Part shown: piece after piece, positions 16,975 to 27,400 of the stretch
Layout: each line of letters starts with the position of its first letter
Numbering within the stretch: the first letter of the stretch is position 1
Assembly (NCBI RefSeq): GCF_003075375.1
Contig: NZ_QDFT01000004.1
Location: 62,001 to 126,000 of the forward strand
Direction: 5' to 3'
Length of the DNA stretch: 64,000 bases
From: Microbacterium testaceum
GTDB lineage: Bacteria > Actinomycetota > Actinomycetes > Actinomycetales > Microbacteriaceae
Position numbers and translations under genes: made by a program
The notes under the pieces: model-generated
The model's input: the letters and a program-made list of their open reading frames with translations, nothing else
Databases searched by the model: none
What the model was told of the DNA's origin: nothing

Positions 16975-18377
16975 CACTCATCGAAACCGACCCGCACACC
17001 GACGCGCAGGCCGCGCTGCAGAGCAAGGCCCGCGATCACCTCTGGATGCACTTCTCCCGTCAGTCGACGATGACCGACGGCCCGGGCGTCCCGATCATCG
17101 TCAAGGGCGAGGGCCACCACATCTTCGACGCCGCGGGCAAGCGGTACATCGACGGCCTGGCCGGGCTGTTCGTCGTCAACGCCGGTCACGGCCGGCGCCG
17201 CATCGCCCAGGCCGCAGCGCGGCAGGCCGAAGAGCTGGCGTTCTTCCCCCTGTGGTCGTACGCCCACCCCGCCGCGATCCAGCTCGCCGAGCGCCTGGCC
17301 CACCTCGCGCCGGGCGAGCTCAACCACGTCTTCTTCTCGACGGGCGGCGGCGAGGCGGTCGAGACCGCGTTCAAGCTCGCCAAGCAGTACTGGAAGACGC
17401 AGGGCAAGCCCTCGAAGCACAAGGTCATCTCGCGCGCGATCGCCTACCACGGCACCACCCAGGGCGCCCTCGCCATCACGGGCCTGCCCGTCATGAAGCA
17501 CATGTTCGAGCCCGTCACCCCCGGCGGGTTCCGCGTGCCCAACACGAACTACTACCGCGCCGCCGAGTCCGGCTTCGGCGGCGGCACTCCCGAGGAGTTC
17601 GGGCTGTGGGCCGCCGACCGCATCGAGCAGATGATCCAGTTCGAAGGGCCCGAGACGGTCGCGGCGGTCTTCCTCGAGCCCGTCCAGAACGCCGGCGGAT
17701 GCTTCCCCGCCCCCGCCGGATACTTCCAGCGCGTGCGCGAGATCTGCGACAAGTACGACGTCCTGCTCGTCTCGGACGAAGTCATCTGCGCGTTCGGCCG
17801 CCTGGGCCACTACTTCGGCGCCTCGGCCTACGACTATCAGCCCGACATGATCACCTTCGCCAAGGCGGTGACCAGCGGGTACTCGCCGCTGGGCGGCACG
17901 ATCGTGAGCGACCGGGTGTACGAGCCCTTCGCACACGGCGACGCCACCTTCCCCCACGGGTACACCTTCGGCGGCCACCCGGTGTCGGCGGCCGTGGCGA
18001 TGGAGAACCTCGACGTCTTCGAAGAGGAGGGGCTGCTCGAGAACGTCCGCACCAACTCCCCCGTGTTCCGCTCGACGCTCGAGCGCCTGCTCGACCTGCC
18101 GATCGTCGGCGACGTCCGCGGCGACGGGTACTTCTTCGGCATCGAGCTGGTCAAGGACAAGGCCACGAAAGAGACTTTCGACGACGACGAATCCGAGCGC
18201 CTGCTGCGCGGGTTCTTGTCCAAAGCGCTCTTCGACGCGGGGCTGTACTGCCGCGCCGACGACCGGGGCGACCCCGTGATCCAGCTCGCCCCGCCCCTCA
18301 CGCTCGGCCCCGCCGAGTTCGACGAGATCGAGCAGATCCTGCGCGGCGTGCTGACCGAAGCCTGGACCCGACTCTGA
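16971..18377 (+). CDS. Class III aminotransferase (omega-amino acid/amine type)
   Basis: A 468-residue PLP enzyme of the omega-transaminase class. The PLP lysine is Lys298 in ITFAKAVTSGYSPLGG. SDEVICAFGRLG carries the PLP-stacking Asp, and FFSTGGGEAVETAFKLAKQY binds the phosphate. The substrate is probably an omega-amine such as putrescine, beta-alanine or GABA, with pyruvate or 2-oxoglutarate as acceptor; the sequence alone does not decide. The start overlaps the Lrp-type regulator by 4 nt. The APC permease follows after a 164-bp gap, suggesting uptake and breakdown of the same compound. Confidence 0.88.
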   Translation: MTLIETDPHTDAQAALQSKARDHLWMHFSRQSTMTDGPGVPIIVKGEGHHIFDAAGKRYIDGLAGLFVVNAGHGRRRIAQAAARQAEELAFFPLWSYAHPAAIQLAERLAHLAPGELNHVFFSTGGGEAVETAFKLAKQYWKTQGKPSKHKVISRAIAYHGTTQGALAITGLPVMKHMFEPVTPGGFRVPNTNYYRAAESGFGGGTPEEFGLWAADRIEQMIQFEGPETVAAVFLEPVQNAGGCFPAPAGYFQRVREICDKYDVLLVSDEVICAFGRLGHYFGASAYDYQPDMITFAKAVTSGYSPLGGTIVSDRVYEPFAHGDATFPHGYTFGGHPVSAAVAMENLDVFEEEGLLENVRTNSPVFRSTLERLLDLPIVGDVRGDGYFFGIELVKDKATKETFDDDESERLLRGFLSKALFDAGLYCRADDRGDPVIQLAPPLTLGPAEFDEIEQILRGVLTEAWTRL

Positions 18378-18380
18378 TCG

Positions 18381-18421
18381 AGGGGATGCCGGCGCCGGGC
18401 GCGTCGGCATCCGTGCCCCTC
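18381..18421 (+). terminator. Possible terminator or attenuator hairpin between aminotransferase and permease
   Basis: GAGGGGATGCCG faces CGGCATCC...CCCCTC across a GC-rich loop, forming a long imperfect stem just after the aminotransferase stop. No T tract follows, so it may only reduce read-through into the permease. Confidence 0.45.
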
Positions 18422-18541
18422 TCCACCCCACGGGGGCGCCCGCTCCCCTCCAGACCCCGCTCGATCGAGCGGCGCTCCGATGCTGTACCCGACATCATCC
18501 GCACGTCGCGTCCACGCGACCCGCCCCCTCTAGGAGGAGCC

Positions 18542-19969
18542 ACGAACGAGAACACCCGCGCCGCCACCGCCGCGCAGACGAGTTCGGGCGCGAAGCTCGC
18601 CCGCACCCTGGGACTCTGGTCGATCGTCGGCCTGGGCCTGGGGTACATGACCCCCACCGTCGTCTTCGACACCTTCGGCCTGGTCGCCGAGAAGACGAAC
18701 AACGTCGTCCCCGCCGCGTACGCCGTCGCCCTGGTCGTGCTGGTGTTCACCGCGATCAGCTACGGCAAGATGGTCCGCGTCATCCCGAGCGCGGGTTCGG
18801 CGTACACCTACGCGCGCGAGTCCATCCACCCCGGCGTCGGCTTCGTCGTCGGCTGGACGGCGCTGATCGACTACATGCTGCTGCCGATGGTCAACGCGCT
18901 GATCCTGCGCAGCTACATGGAGGCGCTGTTCCCCGACGTGCCGGGCTGGATCTGGGTGGTCGTCTTCACGGCGGGGGTGACCGGCGTCATCTACCTGACG
19001 ATGCGCGGCACCTCGAACGTCAACATGATCCTGCTCGTGTTCTCGATCCTCGTCATGACGGTGTTCGTCGTCATGGTCGTCGTGCAGCTGGTCGGCGGCG
19101 CGGGAGCGGGGACGGCGGTCTCGCTCGCCCCCTTCGCCCACAGCGAGGTGCAGTTCGGCGCGGTGCTGGCCGGGGCGACGGTCGTGTGCTTCTCGTTCAT
19201 CGGCTTCGACGCGGTGTCGATGTACTCCGAAGAGGCCAAGACCCCCAAGATCATGCCCCGCGCGATCCTGCTCACCCTGGTGGCGGGAGGCGTCATCTTC
19301 CTCGTCGCGGCCTACGTCACGCAGCTGCGCTTCCCCGACTCCACCGCGTTCCCGCAGGAGGCGATCGAAGACAGCACGCTCCCCGAGATCGGCGTCCAGG
19401 TCGGCGGCCCCGTCCTGCAGGCCGTCCTGACCGCCGCCGGGTTCGCCGCGACCCTGGCATCGTGGCTCGCCTCGCACGCCTCGGTGTCGCGCATGCTCAT
19501 GGTGATGGGCCGCAACAACGTGCTGCCGCGGCGGATCTTCGGCTTCATCAACCCGAAGACCCACACCCCGACGTTCTCGATCGTGATCGTGGGGGTGGTG
19601 AGCCTGCTGGCGATCGCCTTCACGCTCGAGCAGATCGCGGCGTACATCAACTACGGCGCGCTCGTGGCCTTCACCTTCGTCAACATCTCGGTCATCGCCT
19701 GGTTCGCGGTCCGCAAGGGGCTGCGCAAGACCCCCGGCGACATCGCCCGCTACATCGTCATGCCCGCGATCGGCATGGTGCTCACCGGCCTGCTGTGGGT
19801 GAACCTCGATATGCACGCGCTGATCGGTGGTCTGATCTGGACCGGCATCGGCGTCGTCTACCTCATCGTGCTGACGCGCGGGTTCCGCCGCCCGATCGCC
19901 TCGTTCGACGAGAACGAGCCGGTCACCGGCTTCAACAAGACCGTGCCGGGACCCCGCTCCGAGATCTGA
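18542..19969 (+). CDS. APC-family amino acid/amine permease with an apparent ACG start
   Basis: A 475-residue transporter with about 12 membrane helices, starting at LGLWSIVGLGLGYMTPTVVF and typical of APC amine/amino-acid permeases (VIPSAGSAYTYARESIHPGV, FSFIGFDAVSMYSEEAKTPK). A perfect AGGAGGAG at 18532-18539 sits just before ACGAACGAG; the codon in start position is ACG at 18542, in frame with the gene. No ATG, GTG or TTG lies nearby; the next in-frame upstream candidates are the GTG at 18412 and the ATG at 18385 and have no ribosome site. The simplest reading is a former ATG changed to ACG, or a rare ACG start. It likely imports the aminotransferase substrate. Confidence 0.85.
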   Translation, partial: TNENTRAATAAQTSSGAKLARTLGLWSIVGLGLGYMTPTVVFDTFGLVAEKTNNVVPAAYAVALVVLVFTAISYGKMVRVIPSAGSAYTYARESIHPGVGFVVGWTALIDYMLLPMVNALILRSYMEALFPDVPGWIWVVVFTAGVTGVIYLTMRGTSNVNMILLVFSILVMTVFVVMVVVQLVGGAGAGTAVSLAPFAHSEVQFGAVLAGATVVCFSFIGFDAVSMYSEEAKTPKIMPRAILLTLVAGGVIFLVAAYVTQLRFPDSTAFPQEAIEDSTLPEIGVQVGGPVLQAVLTAAGFAATLASWLASHASVSRMLMVMGRNNVLPRRIFGFINPKTHTPTFSIVIVGVVSLLAIAFTLEQIAAYINYGALVAFTFVNISVIAWFAVRKGLRKTPGDIARYIVMPAIGMVLTGLLWVNLDMHALIGGLIWTGIGVVYLIVLTRGFRRPIASFDENEPVTGFNKTVPGPRSEI

Positions 19970-19981
19970 TCGACCCCTCAC

Positions 19982-20026
19982 CCGGAATCCGTCGCCCGCG
20001 CGTTCGCCGCGGGCGGCGGATTCCGG
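19982..20026 (+). terminator. Intrinsic terminator after the APC permease
   Basis: A 19-bp stem, CCGGAATCCGTCGCCCGCG (19982-20000) with CGCGGGCGGCGGATTCCGG (20008-20026), has one G-T pair and a 7-nt loop. It starts 12 nt after the permease stop. Confidence 0.88.
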
Positions 20027-20143
20027 CGTCTCGGCTCCCCGGGAACGGATGCCGTCACCGCAGCGTTCCGGGCGGCCAGACCCACAGCGGGCTCATACCC
20101 GGCTGATACCCGCCGCCGCCCTGACCGCGCCACGCTGTGCAGC

Positions 20144-22111
20144 GTGGAGAATCCCGTCCCCCTCGCGCGCTGGTGGCGCGAACCGTGGTGGGCGCGTGTC
20201 GCGCTCGGTCTGATCGTCGCCGGGTTCGCGCTGCTGACGTGCTGGAACCTGGCGCGGGGCGGGGACTTCTCGTTCTACGAGGCGTCGGCGCGGTCGATGT
20301 CGCAGTCGTGGCACGCGCTGCTGTTCGGCGCCTTCGACCCGGCGGCGACGGTGACCCTCGACAAGCTGAGCGGCTTCGCGGTACCGCAGGCGCTCAGCAT
20401 CCGCCTCTTCGGCATGTCGATCTCGGCGATCGCCCTGCCCCAGGTGATCGAGGGCGTCGTCACGGTGGTGGCGTGCGCGGTCGTGGGTCTGCGCGCGGGC
20501 GGCCGCGGGTTCGGCCTGGTCGCGGCGGCCGCGGCGGCATCGACGCCCGTCTTCGTGTCGATGTTCGCCCACCCCATGGAGGACGGACTGCTCACGATGG
20601 CGCTCGCGGTCGCCGTCGTCTGGTGGCAGCGCGCGATGCTCACGGCGCGGTCGTGGCCGCTGCTGCTGGCGGCGTTGTTCGTCGGCGTCGGCTTCCAGGC
20701 GAAGATGATGGCCGCCTGGTTCGTGCTCCCCGCGCTCGTGGTCGGCACCCTCGTCGCCACGGTCGGGCGGCGCCGGGGCCTGGCGCGCGCCGGCACGGTG
20801 ACCGGCGCCGCCGTGCTGGCCTCGATCGCCGGCATCGCGGTCATCGCGCTGGTCCCCGCCGGTTCCCGCCCCTGGGTCGACGGATCGACCGACGACGACG
20901 TGTTCGCGATGGTGTTCGGCTACAACGGCATCGACCGGTTCGCGCCGGGCGCGTGGCCGGGGAGCGTGGGCTCGTCGACCTCGACCGGCGGGGTCGGCAC
21001 GACCCTCGCTGCTCTGGCGCACGCGCTGTCGTCGCACGCGGCCGCCTCGGCGGACGCGAGCTCGTCCGCGCTGAAACTGCTGCAGCTGCCCCTCGTAACC
21101 CAGATCGGGTGGCTCTACCCGGCCGCCCTCGCGGGGATCGCGCTGGGCGTGTGGGGCTTCCGCCCGCGCCGCGGCCGCCCCGGCTCCCCCGCGCGCCGGC
21201 AGCGGTTCGCCCTCACCCTCGCGCTCGCGGTGTGGCTGGTCACGGCGGCCCTCGTGCTGACGCTGACGCGCGTCCCGCACACCGCGTACGTCGCGGCGCT
21301 CGGGGTCCCCCTGGCGCTGCTCGCCGCCCAGGCCTGGAGCGAGGGCGCGCGACGACTCGCATCGCCGCGGCTGACTCGTCGTCTCGTGCTCCCGGTCGTC
21401 GTCGTGATCCAGGCGGTGTGGTGGGCGGTGCTGATCCCCACCGCGGGTCTGCCGCTGGTGCTGCTCGCCCCGGCCATCGCCGTCGGCGCGGTCGGGCTGG
21501 CGCTCGGCATCGTCGTCGCGGTGCGCGGGGGTCGTGCTGGCCGCGCCGCCGCCGCGACCGGCCTCGCGATCGCCCTGCTCTGCCTGCCGGTCGCGACGAG
21601 CCTGCAGGTGCTCGACGACGCCCGCGACGGCAGCGGTGGCGACGCGTACGTGGGCGTCACCGCGCGTGGCGGACACCCCGACGAGACCTTCGCCGTCTCG
21701 AGCCCGGCGATGTGGGGCGGAACCCCCAAGATGACCCCCGCGGTCGCCCAGCTCGTCGAGGCCGCGCGCGAGAACGGCGGCGGAGCGGACGGCACCCCGC
21801 TGTTCACGACCGATTCGTGGGCCCTGTCGGCGCAGGTCATCGACGCGACCGGGGCGAGCGTGCTCACCGACGGCGGCTACAGCGGCCGCGTCCCCGTCTT
21901 CACCGCGGACGATCTGCAGCGCTCGCTGCGCACCGGTGGGGCCCACCTGTTCGTCGTCGCCGACGGCGCCCCCGAGGGCGACCCCGTGCGCGAGGTGGCG
22001 ACGGGACCAGGATGCCGCGAGGTGCGGTCATGGGACTTCGGCGACCCCGGAGAGGGTGGCGAGGTGAACAAGGTCACCGGCGCGACCCTGTACACGTGCA
22101 GCGCGGGCTGA
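20144..22111 (+). CDS. GT39-type membrane glycosyltransferase (paralogue)
   Basis: A 655-residue protein of the same family as 12538-14565. The first extracellular loop has FSFYEASARSMSQSW and DPAATVTLDKLSG (about residues 44-77). About ten helices follow, with MVFGYNGIDRFAPG near 258 matching the paralogue's MVFGYNGLGRF. A soluble C-terminal domain starts near 500 (GGDAYVGVTARGGHPDETF). It lacks the PGGAA repeats. It probably glycosylates an exported protein or cell-wall polymer. The start is GTG at 20144. The two family members flank the GH5/Lrp cluster. Confidence 0.85.
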   Translation: MENPVPLARWWREPWWARVALGLIVAGFALLTCWNLARGGDFSFYEASARSMSQSWHALLFGAFDPAATVTLDKLSGFAVPQALSIRLFGMSISAIALPQVIEGVVTVVACAVVGLRAGGRGFGLVAAAAAASTPVFVSMFAHPMEDGLLTMALAVAVVWWQRAMLTARSWPLLLAALFVGVGFQAKMMAAWFVLPALVVGTLVATVGRRRGLARAGTVTGAAVLASIAGIAVIALVPAGSRPWVDGSTDDDVFAMVFGYNGIDRFAPGAWPGSVGSSTSTGGVGTTLAALAHALSSHAAASADASSSALKLLQLPLVTQIGWLYPAALAGIALGVWGFRPRRGRPGSPARRQRFALTLALAVWLVTAALVLTLTRVPHTAYVAALGVPLALLAAQAWSEGARRLASPRLTRRLVLPVVVVIQAVWWAVLIPTAGLPLVLLAPAIAVGAVGLALGIVVAVRGGRAGRAAAATGLAIALLCLPVATSLQVLDDARDGSGGDAYVGVTARGGHPDETFAVSSPAMWGGTPKMTPAVAQLVEAARENGGGADGTPLFTTDSWALSAQVIDATGASVLTDGGYSGRVPVFTADDLQRSLRTGGAHLFVVADGAPEGDPVREVATGPGCREVRSWDFGDPGEGGEVNKVTGATLYTCSAG

Positions 22112-22185
22112 CGGATCCCGGGATCACCCGCTCGCTCGCGGGCAGCCCGGCCCGTCACCGGCCATGGCCACCGCCGCGTCGCCGG

Positions 22186-22191
22186 TAGACT
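22186..22191 (+). promoter_or_regulatory. -10 element for the leaderless jetA start
   Basis: TAGACT ends 7 nt before the jetA GTG at 22199. There is no ribosome-binding site, so a leaderless mRNA for the whole jet operon is likely. No -35 box is evident. Confidence 0.5.
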
Positions 22192-22198
22192 CCCCTCA

Positions 22199-23674
22199 GT
22201 GACCCGCACCCGAGCCGAAGCCGCATACCTGCGCTCGGCGACGGCGTTCAAGAACCCGACGCTCGACCTGCTGCACGGGCGTTTCGCGCCGTTCGTCGTC
22301 GCCGTCCTGTCGGTGGTCTTCACCCCCGACCGTCCCGCCGTGGCCGTGGCCGACGCGCACGTCGAGGTCGCCGAGGCCATCGACGAGCTGCGTGCGGCCG
22401 GCATCGACACCGACGACGACCGCCGCATCCCCGCCGGCACCGCCCGCGAGATCTGCCGCGGCTGGGTGCGCGTGGGCTGGCTGGGCCTGCAGATCGAGGA
22501 CGACGTCGAGGTCTACCGCCTGTCGGCGCACGCGGTGGGCGCCCTCGAGATCGCCGGCCGCGCCGGCGGGGGCCGCGCCCGCGTGTCGCGCTCGCGCGTG
22601 CGGACGCTGCTCGACGCCGTCGACCGCCTCGCCCGCGACGCCGAGAGCGACCCCGCCCGCCGCCGCGAGGCCCTGCTCGAGGAGCGCGCGGCCCTGGACG
22701 CCGAGATCGCCGCCCTCGACGAGGGCGTCGTGGAGCCCCTCGACGACGAGCACCTGCTCGAAGAGGCCGAGAACGTCATCCACCTCGCCCGCGAGCTCCC
22801 CGCCGACTTCTCGCGGGTCGCGGAGTCGATCGCCGCGATGCAGCGCGACGTCGTCGCCGAGCTGCGGCGTGACGTGCGACCCACCGGCGAGGTGCTGCGC
22901 GAATACCTCGAACGCGGCCGTCAGGTGATGCAGGCCACCCCCGAGGGCCGGGCGTTCCAGGGCGCGCTGCGCCTGATCGGCGACCCCGAGCACATCGACG
23001 ACCTCACCGACCGCGTGCACGCGGTGCTGACCCAGCCGTTCTCGCGCCTCATGACCCCCGAGCAGCGGGGCGACCTGGACGCCATCGCCCGCCGCGTCGA
23101 AGCGGGGGTGCAAGAGGTGCTGACGGCGCAGCGGCGCGCCTCGCACGTCATCACCGCCCAGGTGCGCACGCACGACCCGATCCGCGACCGCCAGGTCGAC
23201 GACCTGCTGCGCTCGGTGATGGCGGGGCTGCACCGCTGGAGTCAGACCCGCGCCCCGGGCCGGGTCGAGCCGGTGCGCACCCTGCCCCTCGCCGACATCG
23301 GGCACCTGCGCCGCTCGCTCAGCGATGTGCGTCCGCCCGGAGCGCCCGAGCCCCTGGCATCCGGTGACGACGACGTGGAGTTCGTCGACGCCGACACGCG
23401 CGCGTGGGGCGGGCCGCACTACGCCGAGCTCGAGGCCTACGTGGGCGGTCTCGACGACGGCTTCGACCTCGCGACGGCGTTCGCGGGGGCGGATGCCGAC
23501 ACCCGCCGGCCCGTCGATCTCGTCGGTCTGCTCGAGATCGTCCACCGCGACGGCCTGATCGAGACCGACGACGTCTCGGTCGTCGAGGCCGTTCGCCCCG
23601 ACGGCACGACCCGGCGCTTCGCGTTCGGAGCGGTCCGGGCCGCGCGACACACGAGAACGGATGCCGATGACTGA
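22199..23674 (+). CDS. jetA: Wadjet JetA / MksF-like kleisin (DUF3375)
   Basis: A 491-residue DUF3375 protein, the kleisin-type subunit of the Wadjet/Mks condensin. It begins [20 protein letters not shown], which matches the winged-helix start of this family (roughly residues 1-110). A long helical part follows ([38 protein letters not shown]). The C-terminal domain has [20 protein letters not shown]. In Wadjet, JetA bridges the two JetC heads while the complex recognises circular plasmid DNA. It overlaps jetB by 14 nt. The organism also has ScpA/ScpB, so this is a second SMC-type system. Confidence 0.88.
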   Translation: MTRTRAEAAYLRSATAFKNPTLDLLHGRFAPFVVAVLSVVFTPDRPAVAVADAHVEVAEAIDELRAAGIDTDDDRRIPAGTAREICRGWVRVGWLGLQIEDDVEVYRLSAHAVGALEIAGRAGGGRARVSRSRVRTLLDAVDRLARDAESDPARRREALLEERAALDAEIAALDEGVVEPLDDEHLLEEAENVIHLARELPADFSRVAESIAAMQRDVVAELRRDVRPTGEVLREYLERGRQVMQATPEGRAFQGALRLIGDPEHIDDLTDRVHAVLTQPFSRLMTPEQRGDLDAIARRVEAGVQEVLTAQRRASHVITAQVRTHDPIRDRQVDDLLRSVMAGLHRWSQTRAPGRVEPVRTLPLADIGHLRRSLSDVRPPGAPEPLASGDDDVEFVDADTRAWGGPHYAELEAYVGGLDDGFDLATAFAGADADTRRPVDLVGLLEIVHRDGLIETDDVSVVEAVRPDGTTRRFAFGAVRAARHTRTDADD

Positions 23675-24416
23675 CATCGACACGGCCGCACCGGCCGACA
23701 CCCGAGGCGACGCGGACGACCGCGCGACGGACGCCGAGACGCCCGCCTTCATCGCCCCCGTGGCGATGGAGAACGACCCCGACGCCCTGTTCGCGGGCGA
23801 CCGCGGCATCCTGGATGCCGACGTGCGCCGCGTCCTGGTGCGCATCCTGCAGCGGCGGTTCCTGCTCGCCGAGACCTCGCCGACCGAGTGGAAGCTGCTG
23901 CTCGAGCACCAGCAGAGCATCGAGTCGCGCCTGAACGACCTGTTCGTGCGTCTCGTCGTCGACCACGCGCGCGGCGTGGCCTACAAGGAGCAGGTGCGCA
24001 GCGACGACGTCGACGTGCCCATCCTGCTCAAGGACGAGGCCTACTCGCGCGCCGAGACGCTGGTGCTGGTGTACCTGCGCACGGTGTTCCAGCGCGAGAC
24101 GACCGCCGGCACGGCATCCGCCCGCGTCGACGTCGAAGAGGTCGAGCAGACCGTGCTGACCTACTTCAGCGAGACCGACGGCACGCGCGCCAGCCAGCAG
24201 CGGGCCGTGCGCACGGCGATCGCGCGCCTGGACCGCGAGGGCATCATCGAGGAGGAGTCCGAGGGGCGCTACCGCATCGGCCCGCTCATCGAGATCGTTC
24301 TCGACGCCGCGACCCTGCGGGAGCTGCAGCGCTGGTTGGAGGAGCAGACGGCGGATGCCACGCCGACGCCGTCCGCCGCAGAACCCGGGGCTCCCGAGGA
24401 GGGACTTCTCTCATGA
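23661..24416 (+). CDS. jetB: Wadjet JetB / MksE-like (DUF4194)
   Basis: A 251-residue DUF4194 protein, the KITE-type subunit of the same complex. It contains [40 protein letters not shown] and [16 protein letters not shown], and a winged-helix end ([20 protein letters not shown]). An acidic N-terminal tail of about 35 residues is probably disordered. ATG codons at 23661 and 23667 are both possible; both overlap jetA. The stop overlaps the jetC ATG (ATGA), so the three genes are tightly coupled. Confidence 0.87.
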   Translation: MPMTDIDTAAPADTRGDADDRATDAETPAFIAPVAMENDPDALFAGDRGILDADVRRVLVRILQRRFLLAETSPTEWKLLLEHQQSIESRLNDLFVRLVVDHARGVAYKEQVRSDDVDVPILLKDEAYSRAETLVLVYLRTVFQRETTAGTASARVDVEEVEQTVLTYFSETDGTRASQQRAVRTAIARLDREGIIEEESEGRYRIGPLIEIVLDAATLRELQRWLEEQTADATPTPSAAEPGAPEEGLLS

Positions 24417-27400
24417 CCATGCTCGAGACCCTGTTCGGGTTGATCCCGGCCGCCTCGCGCGGTCAGCAGTGGGTCGCCGAAGACCTGCAGCTGATCAACT
24501 GGGGCGGATACGACGGCACGCACCGCGTGCGGTTCGCGCCGACCGCGACGCTGCTGTGCGGCGGTTCGGGGTCGGGCAAGTCGACGCTGATGGACGCCTA
24601 CGTGGCGCTGATGATGCCGCACACCACCCCCTTCAACGGCGCCTCGAACGGCGCGGTGGTGGGGCGTCCGCGCGGGCAGGAGCAGCGCAACATCCTGTCG
24701 TACGGCCGCGGCAAGCTCGACGAGTCCCGCACCGACGAGGGCACGAAGGTGCGGGTGCTGCGCGGCGACGGCGCCGACACGTGGACCGCGATCGCCATGA
24801 CCTGGGCCGATCACGACGGCGCGCGGTTCACCGCGGTGCGGGCCTGGTACATCCCGGCCGCCGCACGCACCCTCGACGACGCCGTCAAGGTGCGCGCGAC
24901 GGTGCACGGCGCGTTCGACCTGCGTCAGCTCGAGCGGGCGGCGCAGAGCCACCTCTCCGACACGGCGGTGCGGGCGACGGGCCTGGACACCCTCGCGACC
25001 GACCGCGAGTTCTCGGCGCGGCTGCACGCCGTTCTGGGGATCGGGGCCGCCGGGTCGGGCGCGAAGGCGATGAGCCTGCTCGCGCGCATCCAGGCCGGTC
25101 AGCAGATCACCACCGTCGACGACCTGTACAAGCGCATGGTGCTCGAAGAGCCCGAGACGCTCGCGGTCGCCGAGGCCGTGGTCGCCCACTTCGACGGTCT
25201 CGAGGGCACGCGCACGCGCATGCTCGAGGCGCGTCAGCAGGTGCGCGCGCTGCAACCGATCCGCGCGATGAGGACGCGCATCGACGAGGCCACCGAACGG
25301 CTGCGCCTGATCGACGCGCTCGGCCGCTTCACCGACCCCGAGTCCCGCGCCTCGCTCTGGCGCGCCGAACGTCGGGTCGACCTGCTCGGCGCCGTCGAGG
25401 ACGAACTGCGCGAGCGCACGCACGCCACGGACGCCCTCGTGCGCGAGCGTCAGGCTCTGGCCGACGCCGCCGAGGCGGAGCGCGAGGGGCTCGGCGACGT
25501 GCTGCGCGCGGCCGGCGGCGACCGGCTGGACGCCGCCCAGCGCGAACTGCGCGGGCTCGAGCGCCGTCTCGCCGGCATGCAGCGCGACCGCGAGCGCTTC
25601 GAGGCCGCCCTCGCGGTGCTCGGCACCGAGGTCGACACCGCGGCCGCGTTCACCGCGCTCGTCGACGAGGCCCGCCGCACCCTCGCCGACACCGACGCCA
25701 AGGCCGCCGTACGCGAGGCCTTCGTGGCCGCGAGCAGTCGCCACACCGACCTGCGTCAGCAGCTCGCCGCTCTCGAGACCGAGCACCGCCGCACGCAGAC
25801 CCGCGACGACAACATCCCCCCGCGCCTGCACGAGGCCCGCGAGGCGCTGGCAGCGGCGGCCGGACTGACGGCGGCCGAACTGCCGTTCGTGGCCGAGCTG
25901 ATCGACGTGCGCACCGAGTTCGAGCCGTGGCGCGGCGCCTTCACCCTCGCCCTCGGCGGGTTCGCGACGACGCTGCTCGTGGACGCCGGGCACCTGGCAT
26001 CCTTCCGCTCCGCGATCGACGGGGTGCGCCTGGGCGAGCGTCTGCGGTTCGAGGGCGTCCCCACCGATCTTCCCGAGCGCGGCGCGCTCGACCCCGCGAC
26101 CCTGCCGGGGCGCCTGGAGTTCCGCCGCTCCCCCTTCACCGGCTGGCTGCAGGACCGGCTCGAGCAGCAGTTCGCCTTCGTCTGCGTGGATGCCGCAACC
26201 CGGCTGTCGCAGCACCGGATGGCGCTGACGATCTCGGGGCAGACCAGCCAGGGGGCGCGCGGCGCGCACGGCGGGTCGGCGGCGCACAGCATCCTGGGCT
26301 TCTCGAGCCGGGTGCGTCTGACCGAGCTGGGCGAGCAGATCGTGACCGTGCGCCGCGACCTCACCGCCGCCAAGGCCGCGGTCGACGAGGCCGCCGCGGC
26401 CCTCGACGCCTTCGACGACCGGCGCGGCGCCCTCGAGAAGATCGCCGACCTGACGTGGGACCAGGTCGACGTGGCATCCGTCGACCGCGAGCGCGAGCGC
26501 TGGAACGAGACCGTCGTCGAGATCACCGCGGGCAACCCGCGCATCGCCGAGCTGCAGGAGCAGATCTCGGGCACGCGCACTCGCGCGGCGCGCCTGCGCG
26601 AAGAGATCGGTGCCGCCAAAACCGAGCAGCAGGCCCTGGCCGCACGCTGGGCGCAGGTGACCGACGAGGTGGATGCCGCGCAGCTGCTGCTCGAACGCGC
26701 CGAGGATCACGACGTCGCCCTGTCACCCGACGAGGTCGCGTACCTCGACGCCCTGTTCGTGGCGCCCGGGTCGACGGACGCCACGCCGTCGCAGCTGCTC
26801 GCCCGATTCGACACGGCGCTGGAGTCCGCCGCGAAGCGCCTCGCCGAGGAGCAGCGCGCCGCGCAGGAGACGTGGGCCGACCAGCGCGACGGACTGCGGC
26901 GCACGCTCACCGCGTTCACCGACCGGTGGCCGAGCCCGAATCTGCTCGCCGATCCCGACGAATCTCTCGGCGACTTCGAGCGGATCCTCGCCGACCTCGA
27001 GGCCAGCGGCCTGCACGAGCTCGAGGCCGAGTGGCGCGACTCGCTGCTGCGCCTGTCGGGCAACGACCTGACCAACCTCGACTCGGCCCTGACCCGCGCG
27101 CTGCGCGAGATCCGCGAGCGCATCGCCCCGATCAACGACATCATGCAGGACCTGCCGTTCTACGACGACGATCACCGCCTGCAGATCGTTCCGCGCGAGA
27201 ACCAGTCCGAGGTGCGCCGCCGGTTCCGCCGCGAGCTGCGCGACGTACGGGCCGCCATCGACGCGGCCGGCAGCGACGACGAGCGCGAGGCGGTGTACGC
27301 GCGCATGGCGCGCATCATCAACCGCGTGCGCCCGGACTCGCCCGATTTCGCCGACCTCGTCGACGTGCGCAACCACGTGCGCGTCAGCGCCGAGCGCTTC

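Noticed and set aside
17252-18541. Long upstream extension of the permease frame
   Set aside because: It runs through the aminotransferase in another frame, without a ribosome site; the AGGAGGAG before 18542 marks the real start region.
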